This document shows positions 9,524 through 19,295 of a stretch of 64,000 nt of DNA, piece by piece; within the stretch, counting starts at the first letter, position 1, and each line of letters opens with the position of its first letter. Under the pieces are notes generated by a model that was not told the origin of the DNA, did no database searches, and saw only the letters and a program-made list of their open reading frames with translations. The position numbers were made by a program, and so were the translations under genes. The DNA is from Aliiroseovarius sediminis (GTDB taxonomy: Bacteria; Pseudomonadota; Alphaproteobacteria; Rhodobacterales; Rhodobacteraceae), in the NCBI RefSeq assembly GCF_022678485.1, contig NZ_JALBYP010000032.1, forward strand, positions 1-64,000. Direction: 5' to 3'.

Positions 9524-9551
9524 GGGTCAGGGCTTTGACAGGCTCTGACCC
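9524..9551. terminator. hairpin between convergent dsbA-like gene and lpxK
   Basis: GGGTCAG (9524-9530) pairs with CTGACCC (9545-9551), with further inner pairs GGC/GCT (one wobble). It overlaps the last codons of lpxK and lies seven bases beyond the dsbA-like stop. The position between tail-to-tail genes suits a bidirectional terminator, but there is no T tract. Confidence 0.35.
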
Positions 9552-10540
9552 AGCCCAATCCGGGCCAATTCGGCGTCGATAGGGCCCCAGTCGGACAACT
9601 CCAGCCGAACCGGCACAGTCAACACCTGCCGCTTGAAAGCGTCGGGCAAGCGCACCGCGTCTTTTTCCGTGGTGACAAGCTGGGCACCCAAAGCGGTTGC
9701 CTCGATCTGCAACCGTTTCATCAGCGCGTCAGTCAAGGGTTGGTGATCTGCCAGCGCCTCGGCCCGTAGAAGGTTGGCGCCAAGACCTTTGACCGTCGCG
9801 AAAAACTTCTCGGGCAGGCCAATGCCCGCGAAGGCCAGCACGTCCATCCCCTGCCAATCCATGCCGGTTTGCAACGGCTCTAGCCAGCCGGTCGCATGGG
9901 GGCAGTCAATGGTTCCGCGCCATTCGTTTGCAAACCGGGCCTGCGCCGCATCGGGACCGATGGACAGCAGCAAATCCGCCCGCGCAAGCCCGGCCGTCAC
10001 CGGCTCGCGCAGCGGTCCGGCGGGAATGCAGCGCGCATTGCCGAACCCTTTAACCGCATCTACGACGACGATCGACAGGGATTTCTGCACCGCCGGGTTC
10101 TGAAACCCGTCATCCATCAGTATGACCTCGGCGCCCGCGGCTTCGGCGGCGCGCACGCCTTCGGCGCGGTCGCGCGCGATCCAGACCTTGGTGAAAGCAG
10201 CCATCAACAATGGCTCATCCCCGACGGCGTTTGCGTCATGGGTGCGCTCGTCCACCAGAACGGGGCCGTCCAACGTGCCCTTGTGCCCCCGTGACACGAT
10301 ATGCACCTGATACCCCCAACCGGACAGGCGTTGCGCCAGCGCGATGGTCGTGGGCGTCTTGCCCGTGCCACCCGCGTTGATATTGCCCACGCAGATCACG
10401 GGCACCTGCGCCCGATACCCGTCGCCCTGTTCCAGACGCCGCGCGGTTGCGGCGCCATAGGTCCAGCCCAGCGGCGCCAGAATACGGGCCCGCCAATCGG
10501 GGCGGTCGGGCGGGGTGAACCAGAACCGAGGCGTTTTCAT
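9527..10540 (-). CDS. lpxK: tetraacyldisaccharide 4'-kinase
   Basis: 337 residues. LpxK phosphorylates the 4' position of the lipid A disaccharide precursor at the inner membrane. The P-loop variant [11 protein letters not shown] is near residues 52-62, followed by [18 protein letters not shown] near residue 142 is the family's DDGxQ motif. [11 protein letters not shown] near residue 290 matches the conserved TEKDxVK element. It starts eight bases after waaA ends, and both genes act in succession in Kdo2-lipid A formation, so they form an operon. The canonical start ATG at 10540 is used. Confidence 0.95.
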   Translation of the reverse strand: MKTPRFWFTPPDRPDWRARILAPLGWTYGAATARRLEQGDGYRAQVPVICVGNINAGGTGKTPTTIALAQRLSGWGYQVHIVSRGHKGTLDGPVLVDERTHDANAVGDEPLLMAAFTKVWIARDRAEGVRAAEAAGAEVILMDDGFQNPAVQKSLSIVVVDAVKGFGNARCIPAGPLREPVTAGLARADLLLSIGPDAAQARFANEWRGTIDCPHATGWLEPLQTGMDWQGMDVLAFAGIGLPEKFFATVKGLGANLLRAEALADHQPLTDALMKRLQIEATALGAQLVTTEKDAVRLPDAFKRQVLTVPVRLELSDWGPIDAELARIGLGQSLSKP

Positions 10541-10548
10541 AACCCGCC

Positions 10549-11823
10549 CTACCCCAGCGCACCGGACAAGGCGTCAGACAGCTTATCACGCAACAAATCG
10601 CTGACCTCAGCCCCGCTGGTGGTGACATCCCACGCGGCCATCGCCATTTTTGCGGCTTCGTCCGGGGATAACAGATGTTCGACTGCTTGGCTCAGGTCAT
10701 CGGCGTTATCAATCCTGGTGGCGGCGCCGGCACGCTCTAACCGACGATAGGCTTCATGTGCGCCGTTAACCTTCGGTCCGAACAATACGACCGAGCCCAG
10801 CGCAGCGGGCTCCAACGGATTCAGCTCAGTTCCAATGCCCATGCTGCCACCGGCATAGGTGATCGGCGCAAGATGCATCCAAAGACCGGATTCACCTTCT
10901 TGGTCAGCAATGAAAATCTGGATGTCAGGACCGGGGACATCGTCGCGCGATCGGCAGGCGACGACCCAACCCTCGGCCTCTAGCTCTGCGGCCAGCTCGA
11001 CACCGCGATCCATCTCGCGCGGCTCGATGATCAACAACAACCGGTGCGATTTACGCACCAGTTGCTTGTGGGCGATCAGCAAGGCGTCTTCCTCGACCTT
11101 GCACACACCTGCGGCCAGCCAGACCGGTCGCGCCGCAAGGTTTTTTGCAAACTCGTCCCGCTCGACCATATTGCAGCTGGGCGGTCGAACCTGGATTTGC
11201 AGCGGCCCCGAAGCCACGACCCGGTTCGGGACGGCACCAAATCTGCAAAGCTCGCGCCGCGCAGCATCGCTTTCAGCCAGAACAGTATCGAACCCCGAAA
11301 GAATCGATTTGGTTGATCCCGGCAGCCACCGCCATTGGCGCTGCGCTTCTTTCGGCACGTGGGCGTTGACCCAGAAGGCCGGGATCTTTCGCGCAAACAC
11401 AGCAGGCAGCAGGGTGACATCAAGCCTTCCATCCATCCAAAGCAGCGCATCCGGCCGCCAGTGATCCAGAAACGCCGCAACGGGCGCAGGCGCAGAGTAG
11501 GGCACGTATTGATGGATGAAGTCCGCATGTTCGGACGGTGGGCCGTCGTAGTCGGTGGTGGTGATCAGGATCGTCAGATCCTCGTGATCGACCTTAAGGT
11601 ACCCGACAAGGCCCAGGACTTCTTCCAGTTCATCGAGGTTCTGCATATGTATCCACGCAACCTGACCTGGCGGTCGGTCGGCAAGGTCACGGCCCAGCCG
11701 CTCGCCGTTGCGGGTCGGGTGTTCTTTGCCGTCGGCAAGTCTGCGTCGCAAACGACGTTCCAGCCCCGCGGCGCCCTGCATGTTTTGCAGACCGCGGAAC
11801 AAAGAGATTCCGATAGGCGGCAT
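10549..11823 (-). CDS. waaA: 3-deoxy-D-manno-octulosonic acid (Kdo) transferase
   Basis: 424 residues, the usual length. Two Rossmann-like halves of the GT-B fold are seen. The N-terminal acceptor motif is [13 protein letters not shown], where the family normally has WIHAVSVGEV; the glutamate is kept but the VG before it is replaced. The donor domain contains [34 protein letters not shown] and [19 protein letters not shown], the last binding CMP-Kdo. It attaches Kdo to lipid IVA at the inner membrane. CMP-Kdo is supplied by kdsB at 27756. The gene opens the waaA-lpxK operon. The acceptor-motif deviation may reflect a diverged branch of the family. Confidence 0.88.
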   Translation of the reverse strand: MPPIGISLFRGLQNMQGAAGLERRLRRRLADGKEHPTRNGERLGRDLADRPPGQVAWIHMQNLDELEEVLGLVGYLKVDHEDLTILITTTDYDGPPSEHADFIHQYVPYSAPAPVAAFLDHWRPDALLWMDGRLDVTLLPAVFARKIPAFWVNAHVPKEAQRQWRWLPGSTKSILSGFDTVLAESDAARRELCRFGAVPNRVVASGPLQIQVRPPSCNMVERDEFAKNLAARPVWLAAGVCKVEEDALLIAHKQLVRKSHRLLLIIEPREMDRGVELAAELEAEGWVVACRSRDDVPGPDIQIFIADQEGESGLWMHLAPITYAGGSMGIGTELNPLEPAALGSVVLFGPKVNGAHEAYRRLERAGAATRIDNADDLSQAVEHLLSPDEAAKMAMAAWDVTTSGAEVSDLLRDKLSDALSGALG

Positions 11824-11869
11824 GTTCTACTGCACTTCCTCGTTTCGCGATACGTTAACCGTTCGCCTT

Positions 11870-11898
11870 ATTATAGGCACAGATTATGCCACCTGCGA
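11870..11898 (-). promoter_or_regulatory. candidate sigma-70-type promoter for waaA-lpxK
   Basis: Read on the minus strand: TCGCAG (11898-11893), 17 bases, TATAAT (11875-11870). The -10 element is perfect; the -35 element is poor. The start codon of waaA follows about 46 bases after the -10. Confidence 0.4.
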
Positions 11899-11912
11899 TC
11901 ATGTGGAAAGGG

Positions 11913-12830
11913 TCAGTCTTGCCAATCGCCTGCGGCAATCATCTTTGTTGCGGCGACGATACGATCAAAGCTGTCACGTGCCCGCGCCACACTGTGCCGG
12001 GCGCGCAGATATCCGTGGACCAAACCGGGTTCCTCGGTCCAGTGCGCACGACCTCCGGCGGCCAGAATTGCATCGCGATAGGCGCGCCCATCATCAGACA
12101 GCGGATCGCACTGCGCAGTGAAAATTGCGGTCGGGGGCAGGTTGGAAAAGTCACTGTCGGCCAGGGGGGCAGCGGTTGGGTCGTCCGTTGGTCCGGGGCC
12201 ATCATGGCGGATGCGATCATAGAACTTTACATCCGCAAGCGTCAGCATGGGCGCGTGCGCGTGGATGCGGTATGACCCGCACGACATATCACCCCCCAGC
12301 CCGGGGTAAATCAACACCAGCCCCAGAAAATCAATTGAACGACGACTGGCATGGGCCACCGCTGCTGCAAGGTTTCCGCCCGCGCTATCCCCTACCAGGA
12401 TATGCGATCCAGGCCATGTTAGAGCCACATAGCGCGCCGCAGCCATGGCATCTTGGAAAGCGGCTGGATGTACATGCTCGGGGGCAAGCCGATAATCGAC
12501 GCTGACGACGCGGACGCCCGTCCGCGCGCACAGCTCAGCGCATATATCGTCGTGGCTGTCCAACCCACCCACGACAAAACCGCCCCCGTGATAATAGATC
12601 AAGGTCGCATCGCTTGGCCCGCTTTCGTAGATGCGGATAGGCACCGAATGGGCGTGATCATCGCGTGCCGACACACCGGGCGGATAGCCCGCAAAAAACG
12701 CGCGGCACATCCGGTCATAGCTTTCCCGTTGCGCAGAGATATCCGCACCGCCCGAGTCCGGCAGATCAAACTGCGCACTGTCCCGGATGAAGGCCCATGT
12801 CTCAGCATCTATCAGGTGGTCGTAATCCAT
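11913..12830 (-). CDS. alpha/beta hydrolase of the hormone-sensitive-lipase type
   Basis: 305 residues from the ATG at 12830 (MDYDHLIDAETWAF); in-frame ATGs at 12848 and 12860 are possible too. The oxyanion motif HGGGF is at residues 81-85, the nucleophile Ser149 sits in GDSAGGNLAAAV, and Asp242 (CDPLSDDG) and His272 (GLVHGYLR) complete the triad. YRLAPEHVHPAAFQDA is a family signature. It is a cytoplasmic esterase or lipase of unknown substrate. It is divergent from soeA with about 150 bases between the starts, a shared control region in which I see no clear operator. Confidence 0.85.
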   Translation of the reverse strand: MDYDHLIDAETWAFIRDSAQFDLPDSGGADISAQRESYDRMCRAFFAGYPPGVSARDDHAHSVPIRIYESGPSDATLIYYHGGGFVVGGLDSHDDICAELCARTGVRVVSVDYRLAPEHVHPAAFQDAMAAARYVALTWPGSHILVGDSAGGNLAAAVAHASRRSIDFLGLVLIYPGLGGDMSCGSYRIHAHAPMLTLADVKFYDRIRHDGPGPTDDPTAAPLADSDFSNLPPTAIFTAQCDPLSDDGRAYRDAILAAGGRAHWTEEPGLVHGYLRARHSVARARDSFDRIVAATKMIAAGDWQD

Positions 12831-12977
12831 GCGCGATACGCTAGGCATCGGCCACCCCATTGGCAAGACGCGGACGGACGGTGCATACTGGCCCCAAACC
12901 GATCGCCAACTGGACCTACCGATCAAGGCGGTGGGCTGGTTGGCTTTCAAAGCAGACGAAGCGAGGCCACCATCTGA

Positions 12978-15803
12978 ATGAACAAACCGGAAGATATACA
13001 GATCGAAACCTCGCCCCAAATCTCGGATGAGGTGCGCCAGACAACCTGTTACATGTGCGCGTGCCGCTGCGGGATCAACGTGCACATGAAGGACGGGCAG
13101 GTTGCCTATATCGACGGCAACCGCGACCATCCTGTGAACAAGGGCGTGCTGTGTGGCAAAGGGTCCGCGGGGCTGATGCAGCACCTTGCGCCGTCGCGGT
13201 TGCACGCGCCCTTGAAGCGGGTCGGCCCGCGCGGGTCGGGCGAGTTTGAAACGATCAGCTGGAACGAGGCGCTGGATATCGCCGCCGGTTGGCTGGCCCC
13301 CCTGCGCGCGAACGACCCAAAGCGCATGGCGTTCTTCACCGGGCGCGATCAAAGTCAAAGCTTCACGTCCTGGTTCGCGCAGGCCTATGGCACCCCGAAC
13401 TATGCCGCCCATGGCGGTTTTTGTTCGGTCAACATGGCGGCGGCGGGCATCTATACGATGGGTGGTTCGTTTTGGGAATTCGGACAGCCCGATTGGGACC
13501 GCACCAAGTTGTTCATGCTGTTTGGTGTGGCGGAGGACCACGACAGCAACCCGATCAAGCTGGGCCTTGGTAAGCTGAAAGAACGCGGCGTTCGTATCAT
13601 TGGCGTGAACCCAATCCGGTCGGGTTACAATGCGATTGCAGATGATTGGGTGGGCATCACGCCGGGCACGGACGGGTTGTTCATTCTGGCGCTGGTCCAC
13701 GAGCTTTTACGGGCGGGGAAAGTCGATCTGCCCTATCTGTCGCGCTATACCAATGCTGGCTTCATCTTTATTGAAGACCCTAAATCGCCTGAAAATGGGC
13801 TTTTCTTGCGCGGCCAAAACGGCAAGCCGCAGGTCATTTGCCGTGCGACCGGCAAGCTCGCGGATTACGACACGCCCGGCGTAATGCCCGATCTGGCGGC
13901 AAGCTATCGCCACGCCGGGATCTCACATCGTCCGGTGTTTCAGTTGCTGGCGGAACGCTATCTGTCTGACGATTACGCGCCTGATGCCGTGGCCGAGCAA
14001 ACCGGAATCACCGCTGACCGCATAAAGTCCATCGCCGCCGAACTTGCGCGTGTCGCCTTTGACGAAGAAATCGTGCTCGAACAACCCTGGACCGACTGGA
14101 AGGGGCAAAAGCATGACAAGATGATCGGGCGGCCCGTCAGCTTTCACGCGATGCGCGGGATCTCGGCGCATTCGAACGGTTTCCAGACCTGCCGCGCGCT
14201 GCATGTGCTGCAAATCCTGCTTGGCTCGGTCGAGGTTCCGGGCGGGTTCCGGTTCAAGCCGCCCTATCCGAAGCCGCCCGAGGCGCACCCGAAACCGCAT
14301 GCTGGCGTCACGCCCGGCCAGCCGCTTGATGGCCCGCATTTGGGCTATCCAATGGGGCCGGAGCATCTGCTGCTGGACGGTGATGGAAACGCCAAACGGA
14401 TCGACAAAGCCTTTACGTGGGAGAACCCGATGTCGGCGCATGGGCTGATGCATATGGTGATCTCAAACGCCCATGCCGGTGATCCTTACAAGATCGACAC
14501 TCTGTTCATGTATATGGCCAACATGGCGTGGAATTCGTCGATGAATTCGTCCGGGGTCATGGAGATGCTGACCGACACAGACGAGAACGGCGACTACGTG
14601 ATCCCGCATATCATTTACTCCGATGCCTATAGCTCGGAAATGGTGGCCTATGCCGATCTAATTCTGCCTGACACGACCTATCTGGAGCGTCACGATTGCA
14701 TCAGCCTGCTGGATCGTCCGATCTGCGAGGCGGATGGTGCGGCGGATGCGATCCGCTGGCCGGTGGTTGAACCCGACCGCGATGTGCGCGGGTTTCAGAC
14801 CGTGCTGCTTCAGTTGGGGGCCAAGCTGGGCCTGCCGGGTTTCGTGACTGAAGATGGCGCGCCGAAGTTTACAGATTACGCCGATTACATGGTGAATCAC
14901 GAACGGCGTCCGGGCGTTGGCCCACTGGCCGGATGGCGGGGGAAGGATGGTAAGGGTAGGGGACGAGGAGAGCCTAATCCAGCCCAAATCGACCGCTATA
15001 TCGAAAATGGGGGTTTCTGGGTCGATCATATTCCCGACGAGGCGCGGTTTTATAAACCGTGGAACAAGGCCTATCAGGAATGGGCGGTGGACCGTGGGAT
15101 TTTCGATGCCGAAGCGCCCTATGTGTTCAACCTCTATGTCGAACCGATGCGCAAGTTCCAGCTCGCTGCCGGGGGGTTTGGCGATATCCAACCCCCCGAA
15201 CATCTACGCTCCCGTATTCAGAAAACCATGGACCCGCTTCCCATCTGGTATCCACCGTTTGAGGACAGCAACGTCGATACAGACGAGTTTCCAATCCACG
15301 CCCTGACCCAGCGCCCGATGCACATGTATCATTCCTGGGGATCGCAGAACGCGTGGCTTCGGCAGATCACCGACAAGAACTTCCTCTATCTGCCGACCGA
15401 TCTTTGGCGTACACACGGGTTTGAAGATGGTGATTATGCCACCGTGACCTCGGCGCATGGGTCGATCACGGTGCCGGTTGCCCAGCACGCAAGCCTGAAC
15501 CCGAAAACAGTTTGGACATGGAATGCCATCGGCAAACGCAAAGGGGCGTGGGCGCTGGATAACGATGCGCCGGAAGCGACCGAGGGTTTCCTTCTGAACC
15601 ACCTGATTCACGAACTTCAGCCGCCGAAAGGGGACGGGCTTCGCTGGGCAAACTCCGACCCGGTAACGGGGCAGGCGGCGTGGTTTGATCTGCGCGTCAA
15701 GATCGCAAAAGCAGACCCTAAACCAGCGGAAAGCCAGCCTTCGTATCCACCAATTACCTCGCCCGTTGGCAAAGGGCCGAATGTCGTGGCAAGGAAAATC
15801 TGA
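12978..15803 (+). CDS. soeA: molybdopterin oxidoreductase, probable sulfite dehydrogenase subunit A
   Basis: 941 residues of the DMSO-reductase family. The [4Fe-4S] ligands are Cys24, 27, 31 and 59. GGFCSVNMAAAG carries Cys149, the probable molybdenum ligand. Further molybdopterin-binding elements include FGVAEDHDSNP and, near the C-terminus, HALTQRPMHMYHSWGSQNAW. There is no twin-arginine signal, so the subunit is cytoplasmic, as in SoeABC, which oxidises sulfite to sulfate at the inner membrane and passes electrons to quinone. The next two genes encode the matching iron-sulfur and membrane subunits. Roseobacters carry such an operon for organosulfur breakdown. A thiosulfate, polysulfide or DMSO enzyme is the main alternative. 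Confidence 0.78.
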   Translation: MNKPEDIQIETSPQISDEVRQTTCYMCACRCGINVHMKDGQVAYIDGNRDHPVNKGVLCGKGSAGLMQHLAPSRLHAPLKRVGPRGSGEFETISWNEALDIAAGWLAPLRANDPKRMAFFTGRDQSQSFTSWFAQAYGTPNYAAHGGFCSVNMAAAGIYTMGGSFWEFGQPDWDRTKLFMLFGVAEDHDSNPIKLGLGKLKERGVRIIGVNPIRSGYNAIADDWVGITPGTDGLFILALVHELLRAGKVDLPYLSRYTNAGFIFIEDPKSPENGLFLRGQNGKPQVICRATGKLADYDTPGVMPDLAASYRHAGISHRPVFQLLAERYLSDDYAPDAVAEQTGITADRIKSIAAELARVAFDEEIVLEQPWTDWKGQKHDKMIGRPVSFHAMRGISAHSNGFQTCRALHVLQILLGSVEVPGGFRFKPPYPKPPEAHPKPHAGVTPGQPLDGPHLGYPMGPEHLLLDGDGNAKRIDKAFTWENPMSAHGLMHMVISNAHAGDPYKIDTLFMYMANMAWNSSMNSSGVMEMLTDTDENGDYVIPHIIYSDAYSSEMVAYADLILPDTTYLERHDCISLLDRPICEADGAADAIRWPVVEPDRDVRGFQTVLLQLGAKLGLPGFVTEDGAPKFTDYADYMVNHERRPGVGPLAGWRGKDGKGRGRGEPNPAQIDRYIENGGFWVDHIPDEARFYKPWNKAYQEWAVDRGIFDAEAPYVFNLYVEPMRKFQLAAGGFGDIQPPEHLRSRIQKTMDPLPIWYPPFEDSNVDTDEFPIHALTQRPMHMYHSWGSQNAWLRQITDKNFLYLPTDLWRTHGFEDGDYATVTSAHGSITVPVAQHASLNPKTVWTWNAIGKRKGAWALDNDAPEATEGFLLNHLIHELQPPKGDGLRWANSDPVTGQAAWFDLRVKIAKADPKPAESQPSYPPITSPVGKGPNVVARKI

Positions 15804-16534
15804 TGACAGCACTTCCTGATAAGACTGACAAGAAACTAGGACTGGTGATTGATCTGGACACCTGCGTTGGCTGCCAAGGATGCGTGACCGCCTGCAAGGG
15901 GTGGAACACGCAGAACTATGGCGCGCCGCTGTCAGATACCGACCCTTACGGCGCGGACCCCGGCGGCACGTTTCTGAACCGTGTGTTTTCCTATGAAGCA
16001 CAAGCCGAAGGCCGCCCCGCGCAAACCGTCCACATCCCGCGATCCTGTCTGCATTGCGACGATGCGCCCTGCGTGACCGTCTGCCCGACCGGCGCGAGCT
16101 ATAAGCGGTCCGAGGATGGGATCGTGCTGGTCAACGAAGATCGCTGCATCGGGTGCGGCTTGTGCGCCTGGGCTTGTCCCTATGGCGCGCGCGAGTTGGA
16201 TCACGAGGCGGGGATCATGAAGAAATGCACCTTGTGCGTTGACCGGATCTATAACGAAAACCTGCCGGAAGAGGACCGCGTCCCAGCCTGCGTGCGCACC
16301 TGCCCCACCGGTGCGCGTCATTTCGGCGACCTTGGCGACCCGGACAGCGATGTGTCGAAATTGGTGGCAGATCGCGGCGGGTATGACCTGATGCCGGACC
16401 TTGGCACCAAGCCCGTGAACAAGTACCTTCCGCCACGCCCCAAGGACACGCTGAACACGCAACCGCTCAAGGCGGTCGCGGACAAGCCACAAGGGTTCCT
16501 TGGCTGGCTTGATAAAGCGCTTGAAAAGCTCTGA
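15803..16534 (+). CDS. soeB: iron-sulfur electron-transfer subunit of the molybdoenzyme
   Basis: 243 residues; the ATG overlaps the soeA stop by one base (TGATG), so the two are translationally coupled. Cysteine groups of the DmsB/NrfC type occur in order: CVGCQGCVTAC, CLHCDDAPCVTVCPTGA, CIGCGLCAWACPYGA, and CTLCVDRI paired with ACVRTCPTGAR, enough for four [4Fe-4S] clusters. It relays electrons between the molybdenum subunit and the membrane subunit on the cytoplasmic side. There is no export signal, consistent with soeA. Confidence 0.85.
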   Translation: MTALPDKTDKKLGLVIDLDTCVGCQGCVTACKGWNTQNYGAPLSDTDPYGADPGGTFLNRVFSYEAQAEGRPAQTVHIPRSCLHCDDAPCVTVCPTGASYKRSEDGIVLVNEDRCIGCGLCAWACPYGARELDHEAGIMKKCTLCVDRIYNENLPEEDRVPACVRTCPTGARHFGDLGDPDSDVSKLVADRGGYDLMPDLGTKPVNKYLPPRPKDTLNTQPLKAVADKPQGFLGWLDKALEKL

Positions 16535-16546
16535 CGGAGGATACGG

Positions 16547-17416
16547 ATGCATCCCGCGCCCAGTGTTATTATTTTCACCATCCTGTCAGGGCTTGGGTTC
16601 GGCCTGTTTTTCTGGCTGGGTCTGGGCATGCCAGATGTCAGCGGGGGAACTGCATTCGCGTTCTTTTTTATCGCCTATACGCTGTCGTGTGTCGGGCTGA
16701 TTGCGTCCACATTTCACCTGCCAAACAAGAAGAACGCGATCTATGCGTTTAGCCAGTGGCGCACCAGTTGGCTAAGCCGCGAGGGGATTGTCGCGGTCGT
16801 CACCTTGTTTACTTTCGCGCTGATCGCCATCCCGCGTATTTTTCTGGGGGCAGAAATGGTATTTACCGGCGTGTTAGGGTCTTTTTTTGCGTTCGTGACT
16901 GTGATCACCACCGGCATGATCTATACACAAATGAAGACCATTCCACGCTGGCGGCAGCCGATGACTCCGGTAATGTACATGCTGCACGCGCTGGGCGGTG
17001 GTGCGCTGTTGGCGGGCGAGTCGAAGATCGCCGGTTGGCTGCTTCTTGCGCTGTCCCTTGTTCTGCTGGTCATGTGGCGGGTCGGCGACCAACACGCGGC
17101 GGCGCGCGGCACAACGGCTGATGCCACAGGATTGGCCCATCTTGGCGAGGTGCGGATGTTGGAAAGCGGGCATACGGCGCGCAATTACGTGGTCGACGAA
17201 ATGGTGTATCGCATCGGGCGCAAACACGCGGCGAAGTTGCGCGTCATTGCACTGGCCCTTGCAGGCGTGCTGCCGGCGGCGATCCTGCTGCTGACCCCGC
17301 CCGGCCATGTGACCGCGTTTCTGGCCCTGGCGTTGCATCTGCCCGGCATCGTGATCGGGCGCTGGCTGTTCTTCGCCGAGGCCGAGCATGTCGTGGGCCT
17401 GTATCACGGCAAATGA
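16547..17416 (+). CDS. soeC: membrane anchor subunit of the molybdoenzyme (DmsC-like)
   Basis: 289 residues, preceded by a strong GGAGGA. About eight hydrophobic segments are evident, for example VIIFTILSGLGFGLFFWLG, FAFFFIAYTLSCVGLIAS and GVLPAAILLLTPPGHV. The family (DmsC/NrfD-like anchors) binds quinone and holds the complex in the inner membrane. SQWRTSWLSREG near residue 68 is a family signature. It ends the three-gene unit; the RNase D-like gene starts about 70 bases later in the same direction. Confidence 0.85.
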   Translation: MHPAPSVIIFTILSGLGFGLFFWLGLGMPDVSGGTAFAFFFIAYTLSCVGLIASTFHLPNKKNAIYAFSQWRTSWLSREGIVAVVTLFTFALIAIPRIFLGAEMVFTGVLGSFFAFVTVITTGMIYTQMKTIPRWRQPMTPVMYMLHALGGGALLAGESKIAGWLLLALSLVLLVMWRVGDQHAAARGTTADATGLAHLGEVRMLESGHTARNYVVDEMVYRIGRKHAAKLRVIALALAGVLPAAILLLTPPGHVTAFLALALHLPGIVIGRWLFFAEAEHVVGLYHGK

Positions 17417-17483
17417 CGCCTTTGCATTGAACCCCGCGCCCGTGCAGCCTATCAGAGACAGAACAAACGGACGAGGGGCACCG

Positions 17484-18095
17484 ATGGCCAACCACCTATA
17501 CAAGCGCGACCTTCCCGATGGGCTGGACTTGGGACCAGTTGTTGCCATCGACTGCGAAACCATGGGTCTGAACCCGCATCGCGACCGGCTGTGCGTCGTT
17601 CAGATGTCGTCGGGCGATGGCGACGCGCATCTGGTGCAGGTCGAAAAAGGCCAGACCAGCGCACCGAACCTTGAACGGATGTTGGCGGACCCGGATGTGC
17701 TGAAGCTGTTTCACTTTGGCCGGTTCGACATTGCCGCGCTGCTGAACGCGTTTGGCGTGGTGACGGCGCCTGTCTATTGCACCAAGATCGCGTCGAAACT
17801 GATCCGCACCTACACTGATCGTCACGGGTTAAAAAACCTGCTGGATCAGTTGTTGAAGGTCGATATCTCGAAGCAACAACAGATGAGCGATTGGGGCGCG
17901 GAAAAGCTGACGACCGCGCAGCTGGACTATGCCGCGTCGGACGTTCTGTATCTGCACCGCCTGCGGGAAGAGCTGAACCAGATGCTTGACCGTGAAAACC
18001 GGACCGAGATGGCGCAGGCCTGTTTCGATTTCCTGCCGATGCGCGCACAGCTGGATCTGGCGGGCTGGCCCGAGGTCGATATTTTCTCGCACTAA
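17484..18095 (+). CDS. ribonuclease D-like 3'-5' exonuclease
   Basis: 203 residues from the ATG at 17484, which has GAGGGG just upstream; an earlier in-frame start lies inside soeC and is unlikely. The DEDD-type exonuclease motifs are Exo I AIDCETMGL (Asp23, Glu25), Exo II HFGRFDIAAL and Exo III YAASDVLYLHRL, the tyrosine marking the DEDDy subgroup. The HRDC domains of full-length RNase D are missing, so this is the short form common in alphaproteobacteria. It probably trims 3' ends of structured RNAs such as tRNA precursors. Confidence 0.88.
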   Translation: MANHLYKRDLPDGLDLGPVVAIDCETMGLNPHRDRLCVVQMSSGDGDAHLVQVEKGQTSAPNLERMLADPDVLKLFHFGRFDIAALLNAFGVVTAPVYCTKIASKLIRTYTDRHGLKNLLDQLLKVDISKQQQMSDWGAEKLTTAQLDYAASDVLYLHRLREELNQMLDRENRTEMAQACFDFLPMRAQLDLAGWPEVDIFSH

Positions 18096-18177
18096 CCGGA
18101 CCAATCCGCGCCGCTTGCTTGGATTGGTCAGATTGGTGCTTAGATAACATTTCAGACAATTGATTTTCCGAGGGCAC

Positions 18178-18801
18178 ATGGTCCGACCCGACAACCGTTA
18201 TTCGCGCTTTATCTCTTGGCTGAAGGTTCTTCTGCCGGTCGGTGCGCTTGCGTTGTTGTCCACGATGTTTCTGATCTCGAAATCCGTCGATCCGACCACG
18301 TCGCTGTCCTATGCGCGGGTCAATCTGGAAGAATTGACCGGCGAACAACGCATCGACAGCCCCCGGTTTTCCAGCGTGACCGCCGATGGTGCTGCGATCA
18401 CATTCGAAGCCAACAGCGCCGTACCCGACCCCGATCAGGCCAACCTTTTTACCGCCAAGGTGCTGGCCGCCCGGATCGAAACGCCCGATGGGGGCGCGGT
18501 GGATATCAATGCCGCGACTGCGGTCATTAATGGCGCGTCAAACCGGGTTGATCTGGCAGGCGGCGTGACGTTGGTTACATCGACGGATTATCACATAACC
18601 ACCGATCAGCTTTCGACTGCGATGGATTCGACGCACGCCGCCACGAACGGCCCGGTCACAGCGGACGGACCCATGGGCCACCTGACAGCCGGCCAAGCAG
18701 AAATTACCCGCGAGGGTGAAGATAATGACACCTATCTTCTTGTTTTCAAAGACGGTGTAAAACTGATATATCAGCCCCAGACAGAGGGGGAAGAACAGTG
18801 A
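18178..18801 (+). CDS. lptC: LPS export protein LptC
   Basis: 207 residues from the ATG at 18178 (GAGGG just upstream). One N-terminal transmembrane helix (FISWLKVLLPVGALALLST) anchors a periplasmic beta-jellyroll (SPRFSSVTADGAAITF to FKDGVKLIY). LptC takes LPS from LptB2FG and hands it to LptA across the periplasm. lptA starts within the stop codon, and lptB follows lptA the same way, so the three are one translationally coupled unit. Confidence 0.9.
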   Translation: MVRPDNRYSRFISWLKVLLPVGALALLSTMFLISKSVDPTTSLSYARVNLEELTGEQRIDSPRFSSVTADGAAITFEANSAVPDPDQANLFTAKVLAARIETPDGGAVDINAATAVINGASNRVDLAGGVTLVTSTDYHITTDQLSTAMDSTHAATNGPVTADGPMGHLTAGQAEITREGEDNDTYLLVFKDGVKLIYQPQTEGEEQ

Positions 18802-19295
18802 TGAACGGCGCGCGTATCGCAGCCTTGTTGTTGGCGCTTTGCTTGCCAGTCGCAGCACATGCCCAAGCTCAGGTCGCATTTGGCGGCTTGAAACATGACA
18901 ACACGCTTCCGGTGGAAATCTCGGCTGACCAGTTGAACGTCGATCAAGCCGACGGGTCGGCGACCTTCGTCGGCAACGTGCAAATCGGGCAGGGCGAAAT
19001 GCGCCTGTCCGCAGGCAAGGTTCGGGTCGAATACGCCACCGGCACTGATACGACGGGCGAGATTTCGCGGCTGCTGGCCTCGGACGGGGTCACGTTGGTC
19101 AACGGGGCGGAGGCCGCAGAATCGCGCGACGCGATTTATACCATCGACAGCGGCGTGATCGTGATGACCGGGGGCGTAATATTGACCCAAGGCCAGAACG
19201 CACTGTCATCGGAAAAGCTGACCGTGAACCTCAAATCCGGCACCGGCACGATGGATGGCCGCGTTAAGTCGATCATCCAGACGGGTGCGGAGTGA
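18801..19295 (+). CDS. lptA: LPS transport periplasmic protein LptA
   Basis: 164 residues. Signal peptide [21 protein letters not shown], then the OstA-like fold: [25 protein letters not shown] is the typical opening repeat. LptA forms the periplasmic bridge carrying LPS to the outer membrane. The ATG at 18801 overlaps the lptC stop (GTGATG; a GTG three bases earlier is also possible). Confidence 0.92.
   Translation: MNGARIAALLLALCLPVAAHAQAQVAFGGLKHDNTLPVEISADQLNVDQADGSATFVGNVQIGQGEMRLSAGKVRVEYATGTDTTGEISRLLASDGVTLVNGAEAAESRDAIYTIDSGVIVMTGGVILTQGQNALSSEKLTVNLKSGTGTMDGRVKSIIQTGAE

Noticed and set aside
12831-13700. Long N-terminal extension of the HSL-type hydrolase reaching into soeA
   Set aside because: The extension is antisense to the conserved start of soeA, and the family homology begins at the ATG near 12830.
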